Source: Thalassobacillus devorans
GTDB taxonomy: Bacteria; Bacillota; Bacilli; Bacillales; Halobacillaceae
Length of the DNA: 64,000 bases
Reading direction: 5' to 3'
Assembly: GCF_011761345.1 (NCBI RefSeq)
Contig: NZ_JAASRY010000005.1
Span: 275,822-339,821, forward strand
Shown: in pieces, positions 51,864-60,432 of the stretch
Layout: the number at the start of each line of letters is the position of its first letter
How positions within the stretch are numbered: position 1 is the stretch's first letter
Translations under genes and position numbers: made by a program
Notes under the pieces: model-generated
The model's database searches: none
What the model was told of the DNA's origin: nothing
Seen by the model: the letters and a program-made list of their open reading frames with translations, nothing else

Positions 51864-53201
51864 ATGGGGGATCAACATAATTTTACAAGCGGACATATAG
51901 GAAAACAGCTGGTCATCTTCTCAGGTCCAATTATGCTGACCAACTTGCTTCAGGTATCGTACCAGTTCATCGACAGCATGTGGGTTGGAAATCTCCTTGG
52001 GGGTAATGCACTGGGTGCTGTGGCTGTAGCGAGTACGGTCATATTTACGCTTTTGTCATTCATCATCGGTCTTAACAATGCGACATTGACTGTTTTATCG
52101 CAACAGAAAGGAAAAGACGATCAGCAAGGCCTGAGGCGCTATTTGAATGCGTTTGTTGTCGTTCTGCTATTTTTATCTGCAGGACTGGGCCTCCTTGGTT
52201 TCCTGTTGGCCGAAAGAGTCCTGTTGATGTTAGGAACACCGGATGCGATGATGCCGGGAGCGAAGTCATACTTACAAATCAACTCCATGGGGATTCTTTT
52301 TTTAATGGGGTATAACTTTATCGGAACAGTTATGCGTGCACTTGGGGACAGCAAAACCCCGCTTCGGTTCGTGGTGGCTGCTGTTCTTTTGAATGCTGTG
52401 CTCGATCCAATATTCATTTACATATTCAACCTGGGTATTGACGGAGCTGCCTATGCGACGGTTGTTGCGCAAGGAGCTTCTTTCCTCTATGGGATGTATT
52501 TTGTTTTGAGAAAGAATCTGGCTCCATTTTCTATCCCTTCCTTTCCGAGTAAACAGGAAGTGGGGGTAATTCTGCACTTAGGCATCCCTTCCGGCCTGCA
52601 GATGGCTGTCATCTCTGCCGGGGTAGCTGCCATCATGAGTGTTGTCACTGCATTCGGAGAGGATGTGGTAGCCGGATTCAGTGCTGCACAGCGCCTGGAT
52701 AGTGTTTTGATGCTGCCACCAATGGCACTGGCAACAGCTGTGAACAGTATGGCAGGTCAGAATATTGGCGTGAAAAATTGGGATCGCGTACACAAAATCG
52801 CTCGTTATGGCTTGATTTATACGATAACAATCATGCTGGTGGTTGCGTTGCTGTTAGTGTTGTTTGGGGAATATGGAATTAAATTGTTCGTGCAGGAAGA
52901 AGCCCCAGTATCTTTTGGTGGTGAATATCTGCGAATAGTAGCCTTCTTTTATCCATTCTTAGGCATCAATTTCATCTTGAATGGAATCGTCCGGGCTTCA
53001 GGTGCTATGTATCAGGTACTAGTGTTGAATATCATCTCTTTTTGGGTACTCCGGTATCCGCTGACTGCCTTATTTTCCAGGCTGTTAGGAGATTCAGGAA
53101 TTGCGGTTGGCATGGGAGTAAGTTTTGTCATTAGCAGTGTGGTGGCGTCACTTTATTACAAATATGGGAAATGGAATACGAAGCAGCTGTTTGAGAAATA
53201 A
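51864..53201 (+). CDS. MATE family efflux transporter
   Basis: Cation-coupled multidrug/metabolite exporter, 445 residues with 12 hydrophobic segments in two repeats. MATE hallmarks: LTNLLQVSYQFIDSMWVGNLLGGNALGAVAVAS near 23-55, and the second repeat GIPSGLQMAVISAGVAAIM near 237-255 with GQNIGVKNWDRV. ATG behind AGGAGAAAGG. Closed by a strong terminator. Substrate unknown. Confidence 0.9.
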   Translation: MGDQHNFTSGHIGKQLVIFSGPIMLTNLLQVSYQFIDSMWVGNLLGGNALGAVAVASTVIFTLLSFIIGLNNATLTVLSQQKGKDDQQGLRRYLNAFVVVLLFLSAGLGLLGFLLAERVLLMLGTPDAMMPGAKSYLQINSMGILFLMGYNFIGTVMRALGDSKTPLRFVVAAVLLNAVLDPIFIYIFNLGIDGAAYATVVAQGASFLYGMYFVLRKNLAPFSIPSFPSKQEVGVILHLGIPSGLQMAVISAGVAAIMSVVTAFGEDVVAGFSAAQRLDSVLMLPPMALATAVNSMAGQNIGVKNWDRVHKIARYGLIYTITIMLVVALLLVLFGEYGIKLFVQEEAPVSFGGEYLRIVAFFYPFLGINFILNGIVRASGAMYQVLVLNIISFWVLRYPLTALFSRLLGDSGIAVGMGVSFVISSVVASLYYKYGKWNTKQLFEK

Positions 53202-53210
53202 CAGTCCATT

Positions 53211-53257
53211 AAAAAAGTCCAGGAACCCATTCAATAATAAGGGTTCCTGGACTTTTG
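53211..53257 (+). terminator. Terminator after the MATE gene
   Basis: AAAAGTCCAGGAACCC pairs perfectly with GGGTTCCTGGACTTTT (16 bp) over a 12-base loop. Confidence 0.92.
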
Positions 53258-53383
53258 TATTGATTTTAATGAAACTGCTTTGTGGGTATTCAAGGGTGAA
53301 TACAACATTCCTTTTCTGTTATTATATAAAAAGTTATCGAGTTATATTAAAATGAGGTCAGCAAATGAGAGGACGTGTTAGTC

Positions 53384-54121
53384 ATGGATATAAAACTGAT
53401 TGCACTTGATATGGACGGGACCCTCGTCAATGACGAAGGCCATGTTTCAGAGGAGAATGAACAAGCTATTCAACGAGCTAAGGAAAAGGGGCTTCATGTC
53501 GTGTTAAGTACCGGTCGTTCCTTGCCAAATTGCCGGGATATTGCCGAAGAGCTTGGCCGGTCTTCCTATATTGTTACCGTGAATGGTGGAGAGATTTATA
53601 ATCATAATTTTGAATTAGTGGATCGCCAGCCGCTTGAATCCAGCCTGGTCAAGCGGTTATGGGAATTGAAAGAACAGCATGATACCATTTTTTGGTCTAG
53701 TACTTCAGAAGGAATGTTCAATACAGGCCAACCATTTGACCGGGATATTGAAACCTATGAATGGCTAAAGTTCGGGTTCGATATCGAAGATGATGAAGTG
53801 CGTCAGGTGATTATTGATGAATTGGTAAAAAACGAAGCACTGGAAGTGACCAACTCAAGCCTGACGAATATCGAAGTCAATGCTGCCGGTGTGAATAAAG
53901 CCGCTGCCTTACGAAAGGTAACCAACTGGCTTGACTTGTCCATGAACCAGGTTATGGCGGTCGGTGACAGCCTGAACGACATAGCAATGATCCGTGAAGC
54001 TGGATTTGGTGTGGCTATGGGAAATGCACAGGACATCGTTAAAGAGGAAGCAGATTGGGTGACATTGTCGAATACAGATCACGGGGTCGCCCATGTAATT
54101 GAACGAATTCTGAACGATTGA
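53384..54121 (+). CDS. HAD-IIB (Cof-type) phosphatase
   Basis: 245 residues. Motif I DMDGT with nucleophile Asp9 and Asp11, motif II STGRS near 43-47, motif III Lys in GVNKAAALRK, motif IV GDSLNDIAM. Type IIB cap in the middle. Such enzymes dephosphorylate sugar phosphates, pyridoxal phosphate or FMN; the substrate is not predictable. ATG 53384 lies 10 bases from GAGAGGA. Confidence 0.85.
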   Translation: MDIKLIALDMDGTLVNDEGHVSEENEQAIQRAKEKGLHVVLSTGRSLPNCRDIAEELGRSSYIVTVNGGEIYNHNFELVDRQPLESSLVKRLWELKEQHDTIFWSSTSEGMFNTGQPFDRDIETYEWLKFGFDIEDDEVRQVIIDELVKNEALEVTNSSLTNIEVNAAGVNKAAALRKVTNWLDLSMNQVMAVGDSLNDIAMIREAGFGVAMGNAQDIVKEEADWVTLSNTDHGVAHVIERILND

Positions 54122-54130
54122 TCAGAAAAT

Positions 54131-54159
54131 TCCGGCAATCGATGGGAATATGGTATAAT
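54131..54159 (+). promoter_or_regulatory. Extended -10 promoter of the Usp gene
   Basis: TGGTATAAT (extended -10, TATAAT at 54154-54159) begins 32 bp after the phosphatase stop; the -35 (TTCCGG region) is poor, as often with extended -10 promoters. Confidence 0.6.
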
Positions 54160-54192
54160 AGAGGTAGATTCCTAGAGAAGGGAAGGGGTAAA

Positions 54193-54618
54193 ATGGTCAA
54201 GAAATACATCGTACCGGTAGACGGTTCCGAGCACTCCCTGCGTGCCCTTGATTATGCCGCTAAGCTAGCCGGACAGAATGGAAGTCGTATCCTTCTCGTC
54301 AACGTACAACCGCTATTCGACACGTATAACACTCATCGTGTTTTTACTAATGAAGAAATTGAAGCTCAGCAGGAAAGAGCAGCTAACGAAGCAATTGCTT
54401 TGGCGGATGAACATCTGAAAAGCGTTCCTGTCTCGGTAGAAACGAGAAAGATGGTTGGAAAAGTAGCTCCAGCTATATGTGAAGTGGCGGATGAGGAAGA
54501 AGTCGAAGGAATCATTATGGGATCCCGTGGAATGGGCGCATTGAGAGGTGCGATTTTAGGCAGCATAAGCTACAGCGTTCTTCATTCCGCAAAAGTCCCC
54601 GTAACTATAGTGCCATAA
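54193..54618 (+). CDS. Universal stress protein, UspA family
   Basis: 141 residues, alpha/beta Usp fold. N-terminal VPVDGSEHSLRALDYA and the C-terminal ATP-binding pattern GSRGMGALRGAILGSIS (G-2X-G-9X-G-S) near 107-123 predict an ATP-binding member. I chose ATG 54193 after GGGAAGGGG; a longer frame overlaps its promoter. Possible role in salt or starvation stress. Confidence 0.88.
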   Translation: MVKKYIVPVDGSEHSLRALDYAAKLAGQNGSRILLVNVQPLFDTYNTHRVFTNEEIEAQQERAANEAIALADEHLKSVPVSVETRKMVGKVAPAICEVADEEEVEGIIMGSRGMGALRGAILGSISYSVLHSAKVPVTIVP

Positions 54619-54636
54619 AGAAAGTTAAGAAGCTTT

Positions 54637-54667
54637 AAGCCAGTCCCACTTACGGGCTGGCTTTTTT
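54637..54667 (+). terminator. Terminator after the Usp gene
   Basis: AAGCCAGTCCC pairs with GGGCTGGCTT, then T residues. Confidence 0.9.
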
Positions 54668-54703
54668 GGTGAGTGAGCATACTGCTGCGAAGTAGGGGTC
54701 TGG

Positions 54704-54823
54704 GCGCGAAAATATGTGATTAAGCGCTAAATTATGAATTATTGCGCGAAAAAGCAGTTATTGGCGCGAAAAAATTAAATAAAGCGCGAAAATTTATTTT
54801 TATGCGCGAAAGCAACTTTATAG
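54704..54823. repeat. Six tandem 20-bp repeats with a GCGCGAAA core
   Basis: The element GCGCGAA(A) begins at 54704, 54744, 54764, 54784 and 54804, with a variant GCGCTAA at 54724, so six units at an exact 20-bp period separated by AT-rich spacers. The array starts 37 bp after a terminator and lies between the converging Usp and DinB genes. The period is not a multiple of three, so it is not a coding repeat. Confidence 0.85.
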
Positions 54824-54852
54824 TTTGTAAATATACTTTCTCGACCCCGCTA

Positions 54853-55335
54853 TTATTGGTAATTTTTTACTTCATTCATCTGTTCCAGATGACGAAGCTC
54901 ATGATATCCGACGAACTCGACCCATTGTAAAAGGTTCATTTTGCCAAAAGCGGGGTGGGGCATCGCTCTTTTTAGAAAGTCGTCTTCCTCATAGTTTCGA
55001 AGGAGGAACAGCAAGGAATCTCTGCTTTTGGAGAGACTATCCAAAGCTTCATCAGGGGAATCAAATTGGCCTTTCGGCCGAAGCGATTCAGGGGCGTCTA
55101 CTTTATGGGAGCGGTCTACGGTTCGCTCAATAGGCTTTTCCTTCACTTCCTGAACGTCTTCTTCAGCTAATGATTTTTTCAGCTGCTGAGTCACCCATCC
55201 TTCGATTAAGTATAAATGTTCCAGTGTTTCCAGGATAGACCATGTATGTTCATCCGGTTTTTTCCGTGCTTCTTCATCGGTAAGGTCAGCAACGAAATTA
55301 ATCACTTGCTGGCGTTGTTCTTCAATTTTATACAC
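54853..55335 (-). CDS. DinB/YfiT-like four-helix metalloenzyme family protein
   Basis: 160 residues, all-helical. The DinB-like His triad candidates are in SILETLEHLYLIEG (His near 43) and YHELRHLEQM at the C-terminus (HELRH), a typical pattern for metal-binding DinB/YfiT proteins that often act as thiol transferases. GTG start with AAAGGGTG upstream. Function unknown. Confidence 0.8.
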   Translation of the reverse strand: MYKIEEQRQQVINFVADLTDEEARKKPDEHTWSILETLEHLYLIEGWVTQQLKKSLAEEDVQEVKEKPIERTVDRSHKVDAPESLRPKGQFDSPDEALDSLSKSRDSLLFLLRNYEEDDFLKRAMPHPAFGKMNLLQWVEFVGYHELRHLEQMNEVKNYQ

Positions 55336-55458
55336 TCATTTCACCCTTTCAACTGGAATGCATGCTATGTTCTATCATAAAATAATTCTATTCATTTGAA
55401 AAATGATGACAATTATAGGTAGTCTTATTACATACATTCATATAAAAGAGGGATCAGC

Positions 55459-56517
55459 TTGAAGAAAATACATAGCGATATAGTACAATTTAGAGGTACC
55501 CATTATGATTTTGGCTACAAACAGGGGGAGCTATTAAAAGATTCTCTAACAGTTAAAAACCGCGAAAAACAATGGAAGGTAAGAATTCCAAGGTTTACGG
55601 TAGAAGAGGAAGAAGTAAAAACGGCCATCACTAATTTTGCCCCGGGTGTCTGGTCGGAACTGGAAGGGTTACGGGATAGCCTTGGTTGGCCAATGGAACG
55701 GGTGATGAAAGAATTTGGCGGTTACCGTGTTAATTATCAAAAATCCGGATGTTCAATTCTTACGGGAAAGGACTTTTTCGTTCGGAATTATGATTATCAG
55801 CCGAAAACATATGAAGGTCGTTATGTCTTTTTCCAGCCGACCGATAAAGGATATGCCATCGCTGGCCCGACACAACGGATTACCGGACGGATGGACGGAA
55901 TGAATGAGAAAGGGCTTGTGCTGGGGTATAATTTCATGCATCGCAAAAAGCCGGGCTTAGGTTTCATCTGCTGCATGATCAGTCGTCTCGTATTAGAGAG
56001 CTGTGCTGATGTAGCGGATGCAATTGCGATGTTAAAAGAAATCCCCCATCGTCACTCCTTCAGTTATATTGTATATGATCGAAGCGGACAGACCTATGTG
56101 GTAGAAGCTTCCCCGCGTGGTGTCGAAGTTCGTCAATCAGCAATGTGCACCAATCATTTTGAAATCATGAAGCATGAAAATCGTAATCACCTCGTTGATT
56201 CCTACAAGCGGATGGATGCAATGGAGCGTAGTGGTGCCAAGCAGGCTTATGAAGCTTTCCGTGTCATGAATGATACGGAAAAAGGAGTCTTTTCGAAAAA
56301 ATACAAGAGCTGGGCTGGTACCATCCATACATCCGTCTATCTCCCTCACCAGATGAAAACCTGGTTTGCCTTAGGCGGAGACCAGGAGCCGACCGAATTG
56401 GACTTCGGTAACTGGCTAAAAGGAGAAGATATTGAGATGGCACACATCACCGGCGAGGTGGATACGGATATTCCATTCGTCCACATTGATAATGGAGCGC
56501 ATTTCAGTTCCAGATAG
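55459..56517 (+). CDS. C45/acyl-CoA:6-APA acyltransferase-like Ntn hydrolase
   Basis: 352 residues of the AAT/choloylglycine-hydrolase-like superfamily. Cys in YQKSGCSILTG (near 97) is the probable nucleophile generated by cleavage at Gly-Cys; FFVRNYDYQP, the NEKGLVLGYNFMHRKK block and YVVEASPRGVEVR are conserved landmarks. Expected reaction: amide hydrolysis or acyl transfer on a peptide or acyl-amino acid. TTG start behind GAGGGA. Monocistronic. Confidence 0.8.
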   Translation: MKKIHSDIVQFRGTHYDFGYKQGELLKDSLTVKNREKQWKVRIPRFTVEEEEVKTAITNFAPGVWSELEGLRDSLGWPMERVMKEFGGYRVNYQKSGCSILTGKDFFVRNYDYQPKTYEGRYVFFQPTDKGYAIAGPTQRITGRMDGMNEKGLVLGYNFMHRKKPGLGFICCMISRLVLESCADVADAIAMLKEIPHRHSFSYIVYDRSGQTYVVEASPRGVEVRQSAMCTNHFEIMKHENRNHLVDSYKRMDAMERSGAKQAYEAFRVMNDTEKGVFSKKYKSWAGTIHTSVYLPHQMKTWFALGGDQEPTELDFGNWLKGEDIEMAHITGEVDTDIPFVHIDNGAHFSSR

Positions 56518-56539
56518 AATAGATTAGCTTGAAATAGAG

Positions 56540-56576
56540 GACCATAAGCGTAACAGCTTGTGGTCTTTTTTTTAGT
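56540..56576 (+). terminator. Terminator after the Ntn hydrolase gene
   Basis: GACCATAAGC pairs with GCTTGTGGTC (one mismatch) over GTAACA, followed by eight T. Confidence 0.88.
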
Positions 56577-56652
56577 ATTTAGGCAAGTAACGTGAAACTT
56601 ATGATACGATAAAAGATAGTATGACAATCGGAGAAATCAACATACAGGGGAA

Positions 56653-57969
56653 GTGAAGAGTTTGGACAAAGCAAAATTATATGACTTGATTGGTATTGGC
56701 GCAGGACCGTTTAACTTGAGCCTGGCAGCATTACTGGATGAACAGCCGGAAATAGATGCCATGTTTTTTGAGCAAAAAGAAAAGTTCGAGTGGCATCCCG
56801 GAATGCTGATTGAAGGCACGAAGCTCCAGGTGCCATTTCTGGCAGATTTAGTTACCATGGCAGATCCGCGCAGCAAGTATACATTTTTAAACTATATCAA
56901 TGAAAATGAACGTATGTATCAGTTTTATTTTTTACAGCGCCTGGATATTCCCCGTCGGGAGTATAATGATTATTGCCAGTGGGTAGCTGGTCAGCTGGCC
57001 AGTTGTAAGTTCGGCCACCGGGTGACGAACCTTAGGCATGTAAAGGATAACGAAGCTTATTTCGAAGTAGAGGTTGTGAACCTTGCAACGAATGAAACAC
57101 ATGCCTTCCGCACGAAAAACCTCGTGTTAGGGACAGGAAGTGTCCCATCCGTTCCTGCATCATTGCAAGGATTGCCAGAGGATGATGTGTTCCATACGGC
57201 TGATTTCCTGAACCATCAGGATCGGTGTAAAAGAGCAAAATCAGTTACGGTGGTCGGATCGGGGCAAAGCGCTGCGGAGGCGTTCCGGGAATTGTTGAAA
57301 GACCAAAAACAATATGGTTACCGGCTTGATTGGATTACGCGTTCTCCTGGTTTTGATTCGATGGAAGAATCGAAACTAAGTTTGGAACATTTCTCGCCGG
57401 ACTATGTCAATTACTTTTACCAGCTTCCCCAGGAGAAAAAAGATGAAATATTTCCGACCCAGGGCTTATATTATAAAGGAATCAGCAACCACACGGTGAC
57501 AGATATCTATAACCTGTTGTATGAACATTCGGTTGGCGGTGAACCATTAGATGTAGGGCTTCAAGTATTGTCAGAAGTAGAAAAAATAGAACAAAAACCG
57601 AACGGAGAAGGCTACGAACTTACCTGCAGGCAGACGGAAACGGACGAAACGTTTACCCATGTCAGTGAGGTAGTGATAACGGCAACCGGTTATAAGCCCC
57701 TTGTCCCCGAATTCATTGAGAGCCTGGCTTCCATCATTGAGTGGGATGAGAAAGGGCGATATAAAGTAGAAGCGGATTATCGTTTGGAAACAACCGAAGA
57801 AGCTAATGAAATTTATGTACACAGTGGCATCTCTCACACCCATGGGGTCGGATCCACCAATCTTGGATTGGCGATTCACCGCAACAAAGTAATTATCAAT
57901 CATATGCTTGACCGTGACGTTTACAAACTTCCAGCTAAGAATGTCTTCCAAAACTTCAGCGCTCGATAA
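56653..57969 (+). CDS. Lysine/ornithine N-monooxygenase (SidA/IucD/PvdA family)
   Basis: FAD- and NADPH-dependent N-hydroxylase of lysine N6 or ornithine N5, usually the first step of hydroxamate siderophore synthesis. 438 residues: FAD motif GIGAGPFNL near 14-22, FEWHPGMLIEGTKLQVPFLADLVTM, NADPH motif VVGSGQSAAEAF near 198-209 and C-terminal ATGYKPLVP. GTG 56653 or TTG 56662 are both possible starts. No siderophore synthetase is adjacent, so it acts alone in this neighbourhood. Confidence 0.88.
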   Translation: MKSLDKAKLYDLIGIGAGPFNLSLAALLDEQPEIDAMFFEQKEKFEWHPGMLIEGTKLQVPFLADLVTMADPRSKYTFLNYINENERMYQFYFLQRLDIPRREYNDYCQWVAGQLASCKFGHRVTNLRHVKDNEAYFEVEVVNLATNETHAFRTKNLVLGTGSVPSVPASLQGLPEDDVFHTADFLNHQDRCKRAKSVTVVGSGQSAAEAFRELLKDQKQYGYRLDWITRSPGFDSMEESKLSLEHFSPDYVNYFYQLPQEKKDEIFPTQGLYYKGISNHTVTDIYNLLYEHSVGGEPLDVGLQVLSEVEKIEQKPNGEGYELTCRQTETDETFTHVSEVVITATGYKPLVPEFIESLASIIEWDEKGRYKVEADYRLETTEEANEIYVHSGISHTHGVGSTNLGLAIHRNKVIINHMLDRDVYKLPAKNVFQNFSAR

Positions 57970-58010
57970 CAAACGACCAGCCCATCATCTTAAGGGCTGG
58001 TCGTTTGTTT
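57968..58010. terminator. Bidirectional terminator between the N-hydroxylase and NhaC genes
   Basis: A perfect 16-bp stem (AACAAACGACCAGCCC with its complement) around a 10-base loop, overlapping the end of the N-hydroxylase gene. Confidence 0.9.
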
Positions 58011-58055
58011 GCTTATAAAGCAATTAAATTCACTTTGTATTTAAAAAAGCGGGTG

Positions 58056-59465
58056 TTACATGAAAAAGGAGAAGGCGAAATAAAGCGCTGCGGCTAAACC
58101 AGCAGCAAGAAGAGCAGGTTTCAGCTTGAATTTTGCATATTTGACCGGATTAAGATCTAATATTCCTGCGGTAGTATTAGTATCGTCGCTTAAAGGGGAG
58201 GCAAACGCACCGAACGTTCCACTGGCAAAGACGGCTCCGATGACAATCGGCAATGAGCTGCCTGCAGATACGGCAATCGACAATCCGACAGGCATTAGAA
58301 TCCCCCAGGTCCCCCAGGATGAGCCGATAAAATAAGATAAACCACACCCAACGATAAAGAGGACAACGGCCACATAGCCAGGAGGTATCCATCCAAAGGA
58401 AGACGAAACCGTATCAGCGAACTGCAAAGCTTCAGAACCTTTACTCAATCCCCAAACCATCGCAAGCAGTACAATAACCCCCATCATTTCATTTCCTTCA
58501 TGTATCAACGTATTCATCATCGTTCGTAATGGCTGGCGGGCTATTTTCAGATAGACCATCAGAAATACGATGGTCAACACTACGGCCAATACCATAGCAT
58601 CAAGTACATTAGCGTTTATTAAGGCTTGAAATCCTTGTTCACCTTTAGCCAAACCAAGAACATACATCAATAAAAAAGTCAGGATAATCACACTGAACAA
58701 CGGTATGATCAATGTCCATGGTCTGTTAGGGAGATCTTTGGCGACAGCTGGGTGGCAGTCCTCCCATTGGTCGTCTTCTTCGTTTGATGATTTTGTTCCA
58801 TCTTCAGCATCGGTTGCGGACTTTTTATTCCGATGAAAAAAACTGAGGTAGAATCCAATCCCGAGCATAGCGAATGCGAAAAAATTGAACGGAATACTTT
58901 GAAGATAGAGCCTATAAGGGTCGCCTTCAGTCCCAGCCTGATGAATCGACATCTCAATTACCGAACTCATATATCCTACAAAAGCGGTAGCAACCGGAAT
59001 TAAAACAACAAGCGGGGAAGCAGTCGTTTCAATGACAAATGCTAATTCCTGCTTTGTCATTGGCAGCTTTTTTCTCATTGCTTTCATTACTGGAGCGATT
59101 GTGACAATCCGGAAACTGGGTGCGCTGAAGGTGCCGACAGAAGACAACCAGGTCAATAGGAATGCTCCACGCTTTGTATCCACTTTTTCTGTAGCTGCTC
59201 GTACGAATCCCTTTATTCCCCCAGCGAATTTAATGAGCCCTATTAATGCCGAAAATGCATAAAGAAAGATGATGATTTTTAAGTTGTTTTCGTCTTGTAA
59301 ACCCTCAATGATGAACTGAAGCGAAGTAGTCATCCCTCCCAGCCAGTCTGGTTCAGCGAGATACCCAGCGACAACTACAGCCAGTAAAAGACTGGGCACT
59401 ACTTGTTTCGTCCAAATAGCGGCTACTACCACAGCAACGAACGGTATGACGGACATCCAGCCCAT
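58056..59465 (-). CDS. NhaC-family Na+/H+ antiporter
   Basis: 469 residues, about 11-12 membrane segments. NhaC-family blocks: SVGTFSAPSFRIVTIAPVMKAM, ETTASPLVVLIPVATAFVGYMS, SYFIGSSWGTWGILMPV and FGAFASPLSDDTNTTAGI. A charged cytoplasmic loop lies near 215-240. ATG start with AAAGAGGTG upstream. In a halophile it would extrude sodium; amino-acid/H+ exchange by this family is an alternative. Confidence 0.88.
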   Translation of the reverse strand: MGWMSVIPFVAVVVAAIWTKQVVPSLLLAVVVAGYLAEPDWLGGMTTSLQFIIEGLQDENNLKIIIFLYAFSALIGLIKFAGGIKGFVRAATEKVDTKRGAFLLTWLSSVGTFSAPSFRIVTIAPVMKAMRKKLPMTKQELAFVIETTASPLVVLIPVATAFVGYMSSVIEMSIHQAGTEGDPYRLYLQSIPFNFFAFAMLGIGFYLSFFHRNKKSATDAEDGTKSSNEEDDQWEDCHPAVAKDLPNRPWTLIIPLFSVIILTFLLMYVLGLAKGEQGFQALINANVLDAMVLAVVLTIVFLMVYLKIARQPLRTMMNTLIHEGNEMMGVIVLLAMVWGLSKGSEALQFADTVSSSFGWIPPGYVAVVLFIVGCGLSYFIGSSWGTWGILMPVGLSIAVSAGSSLPIVIGAVFASGTFGAFASPLSDDTNTTAGILDLNPVKYAKFKLKPALLAAGLAAALYFAFSFFM

Positions 59466-59548
59466 ATGTACACCTCTTTCCCTTAACCTGCTCGCTATAG
59501 GTTGTGGAAAAAATAAAGGACCTATTCGAAAAAAGTGGTTTTTATCCC

Positions 59549-59578
59549 TTTACTTCGGCATAGAATTTATTGTAAGAT
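59549..59578 (+). promoter_or_regulatory. Promoter of the SAM-riboswitch transcript
   Basis: TTTACT at 59549-59554 and TAAGAT at 59573-59578 with an 18-bp spacer; the transcript would start just before the aptamer. Confidence 0.5.
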
Positions 59579-59611
59579 AAGAATTACAAATTTAAATACA
59601 ATCGTTAACTT

Positions 59612-59776
59612 CTTATCCAGAGAGGCGGAGGGACTGGCCCTTTGATGCCCGGCAACCATCGGATCGTCATGATTCGAACGGTGCCAATTCCTGCAGGATG
59701 AATGATCCTGAAAGATGAGAGGACGTATGCATAAACGTACGGATCCCTTTCTTTTGGATAAGAGAGGGATCTTTTT
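59612..59776 (+). promoter_or_regulatory. SAM-I riboswitch (S-box) with terminator
   Basis: Canonical S-box blocks in order: CTTATCCAGAGAGGCGGAGG, CTGGCCCTTTGATGCCCGGCAA, GGTGCCAATTCCTGCAG and GAAAGATGAGAGGACG. P1 is formed by TCTTATC with GATGAGA. The expression platform is a terminator, GATCCCTTTC/GAGAGGGATC plus five T (59742-59776). GGATAAGAGA overlaps the terminator and can compete with P1. High SAM should end transcription before msrA. Confidence 0.95.
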
Positions 59777-59810
59777 GTACTTTAAGAATTTAGCTTTGTT
59801 AAAAGATTAA

Positions 59811-59912
59811 AGTATAAGAAACTCTAGACTTTCACCAGAAGAACCTGGTTGGAAGCCGAGTGTTTCTAAACGTATAAAGGCTCGTCAATCTCTTGCGAAA
59901 GAAGTAACGTGA
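59811..59912 (+). pseudogene. Possible gene remnant between the S-box and msrA
   Basis: A 34-codon stretch between two in-frame stops reads PEEPGWKPSVSKRIKARQS and ends AKEVT before TGA. The composition looks protein-like (Pro-Glu rich then a basic helix), but there is no ATG, GTG or TTG start. It may be the C-terminal end of an S-box gene lost by deletion. Evidence is compositional only. Confidence 0.25.
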
Positions 59913-59933
59913 GTGGAAAGGAAGCGATGAGTA

Positions 59934-60407
59934 ATGGCAATAGCAGTATTTTCAGCAGGATGTTTCTGGGGAGTAGAGGCATGGTTCGAACGTTTGAATG
60001 GTGTAGACCAGACAAAAGTAGGTTACAGCGGAGGTGCCGTTGAAAACCCTTCGTATGAATTAGTCAAAACAGGAAAGACTGGGCATGCTGAATCAGTGAA
60101 GATAGATTTTGATCCTGAAAAAATTTCTTACTCTGAACTTGTTGATGCATTCTTTGAATGCCATGATCCAACGACAAGGAATCGTCAAGGAGAAGATATT
60201 GGGTCTCAATATCGCTCCATCATTTTCTATCAAGATGACCAGCAGAAGCAAATTGCTGCAGAAAAAATTCAGGAATGGAATCAAAAGGGTGTATTTAAAA
60301 CCGAAATAGTCACCGAGGTAAATCATGCCGCTCCTTTTTATGAAGCAGAAGAGCATCATCAAAAATACTTACAAAAAAATGGAACAGCATCCTGCGGAAT
60401 CGTGTGA
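59934..60407 (+). CDS. msrA: Peptide-methionine (S)-S-oxide reductase MsrA
   Basis: Reduces methionine-S-sulfoxide in proteins. 157 residues. Catalytic Cys10 in GCFWGVEAWF; the GYSGG, NPSYELVKTGKTGHAESVKIDFDP and EEHHQKYLQKN blocks are diagnostic. Cys near the C-terminus (TASCGI) is a candidate resolving Cys. The ATG lies 12 bases after GGAAAGGA; an overlapping out-of-frame ATG at 59927 is better spaced, which might lower translation. Likely controlled by the upstream S-box. Confidence 0.92.
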   Translation: MAIAVFSAGCFWGVEAWFERLNGVDQTKVGYSGGAVENPSYELVKTGKTGHAESVKIDFDPEKISYSELVDAFFECHDPTTRNRQGEDIGSQYRSIIFYQDDQQKQIAAEKIQEWNQKGVFKTEIVTEVNHAAPFYEAEEHHQKYLQKNGTASCGIV

Positions 60408-60430
60408 GCCAATCACACGATTCTTTTTTA
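60397..60430 (+). terminator. Terminator of msrA
   Basis: GAATCGTGTGA pairs with TCACACGATTC over GCCAA, with six T; it overlaps the stop codon. Confidence 0.92.
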
Positions 60431-60432
60431 TT

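Larger units (their letters stand above)
59466..59933 (+). other. Intergenic region: S-box leader and gene remnant before msrA
   Basis: 468 bp with no intact gene. It holds a promoter (59549-59578), an S-box riboswitch (59612-59722), its terminator (59742-59776), then a 34-codon open stretch without a start codon (59811-59912) and the msrA ribosome site. Confidence 0.8.
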
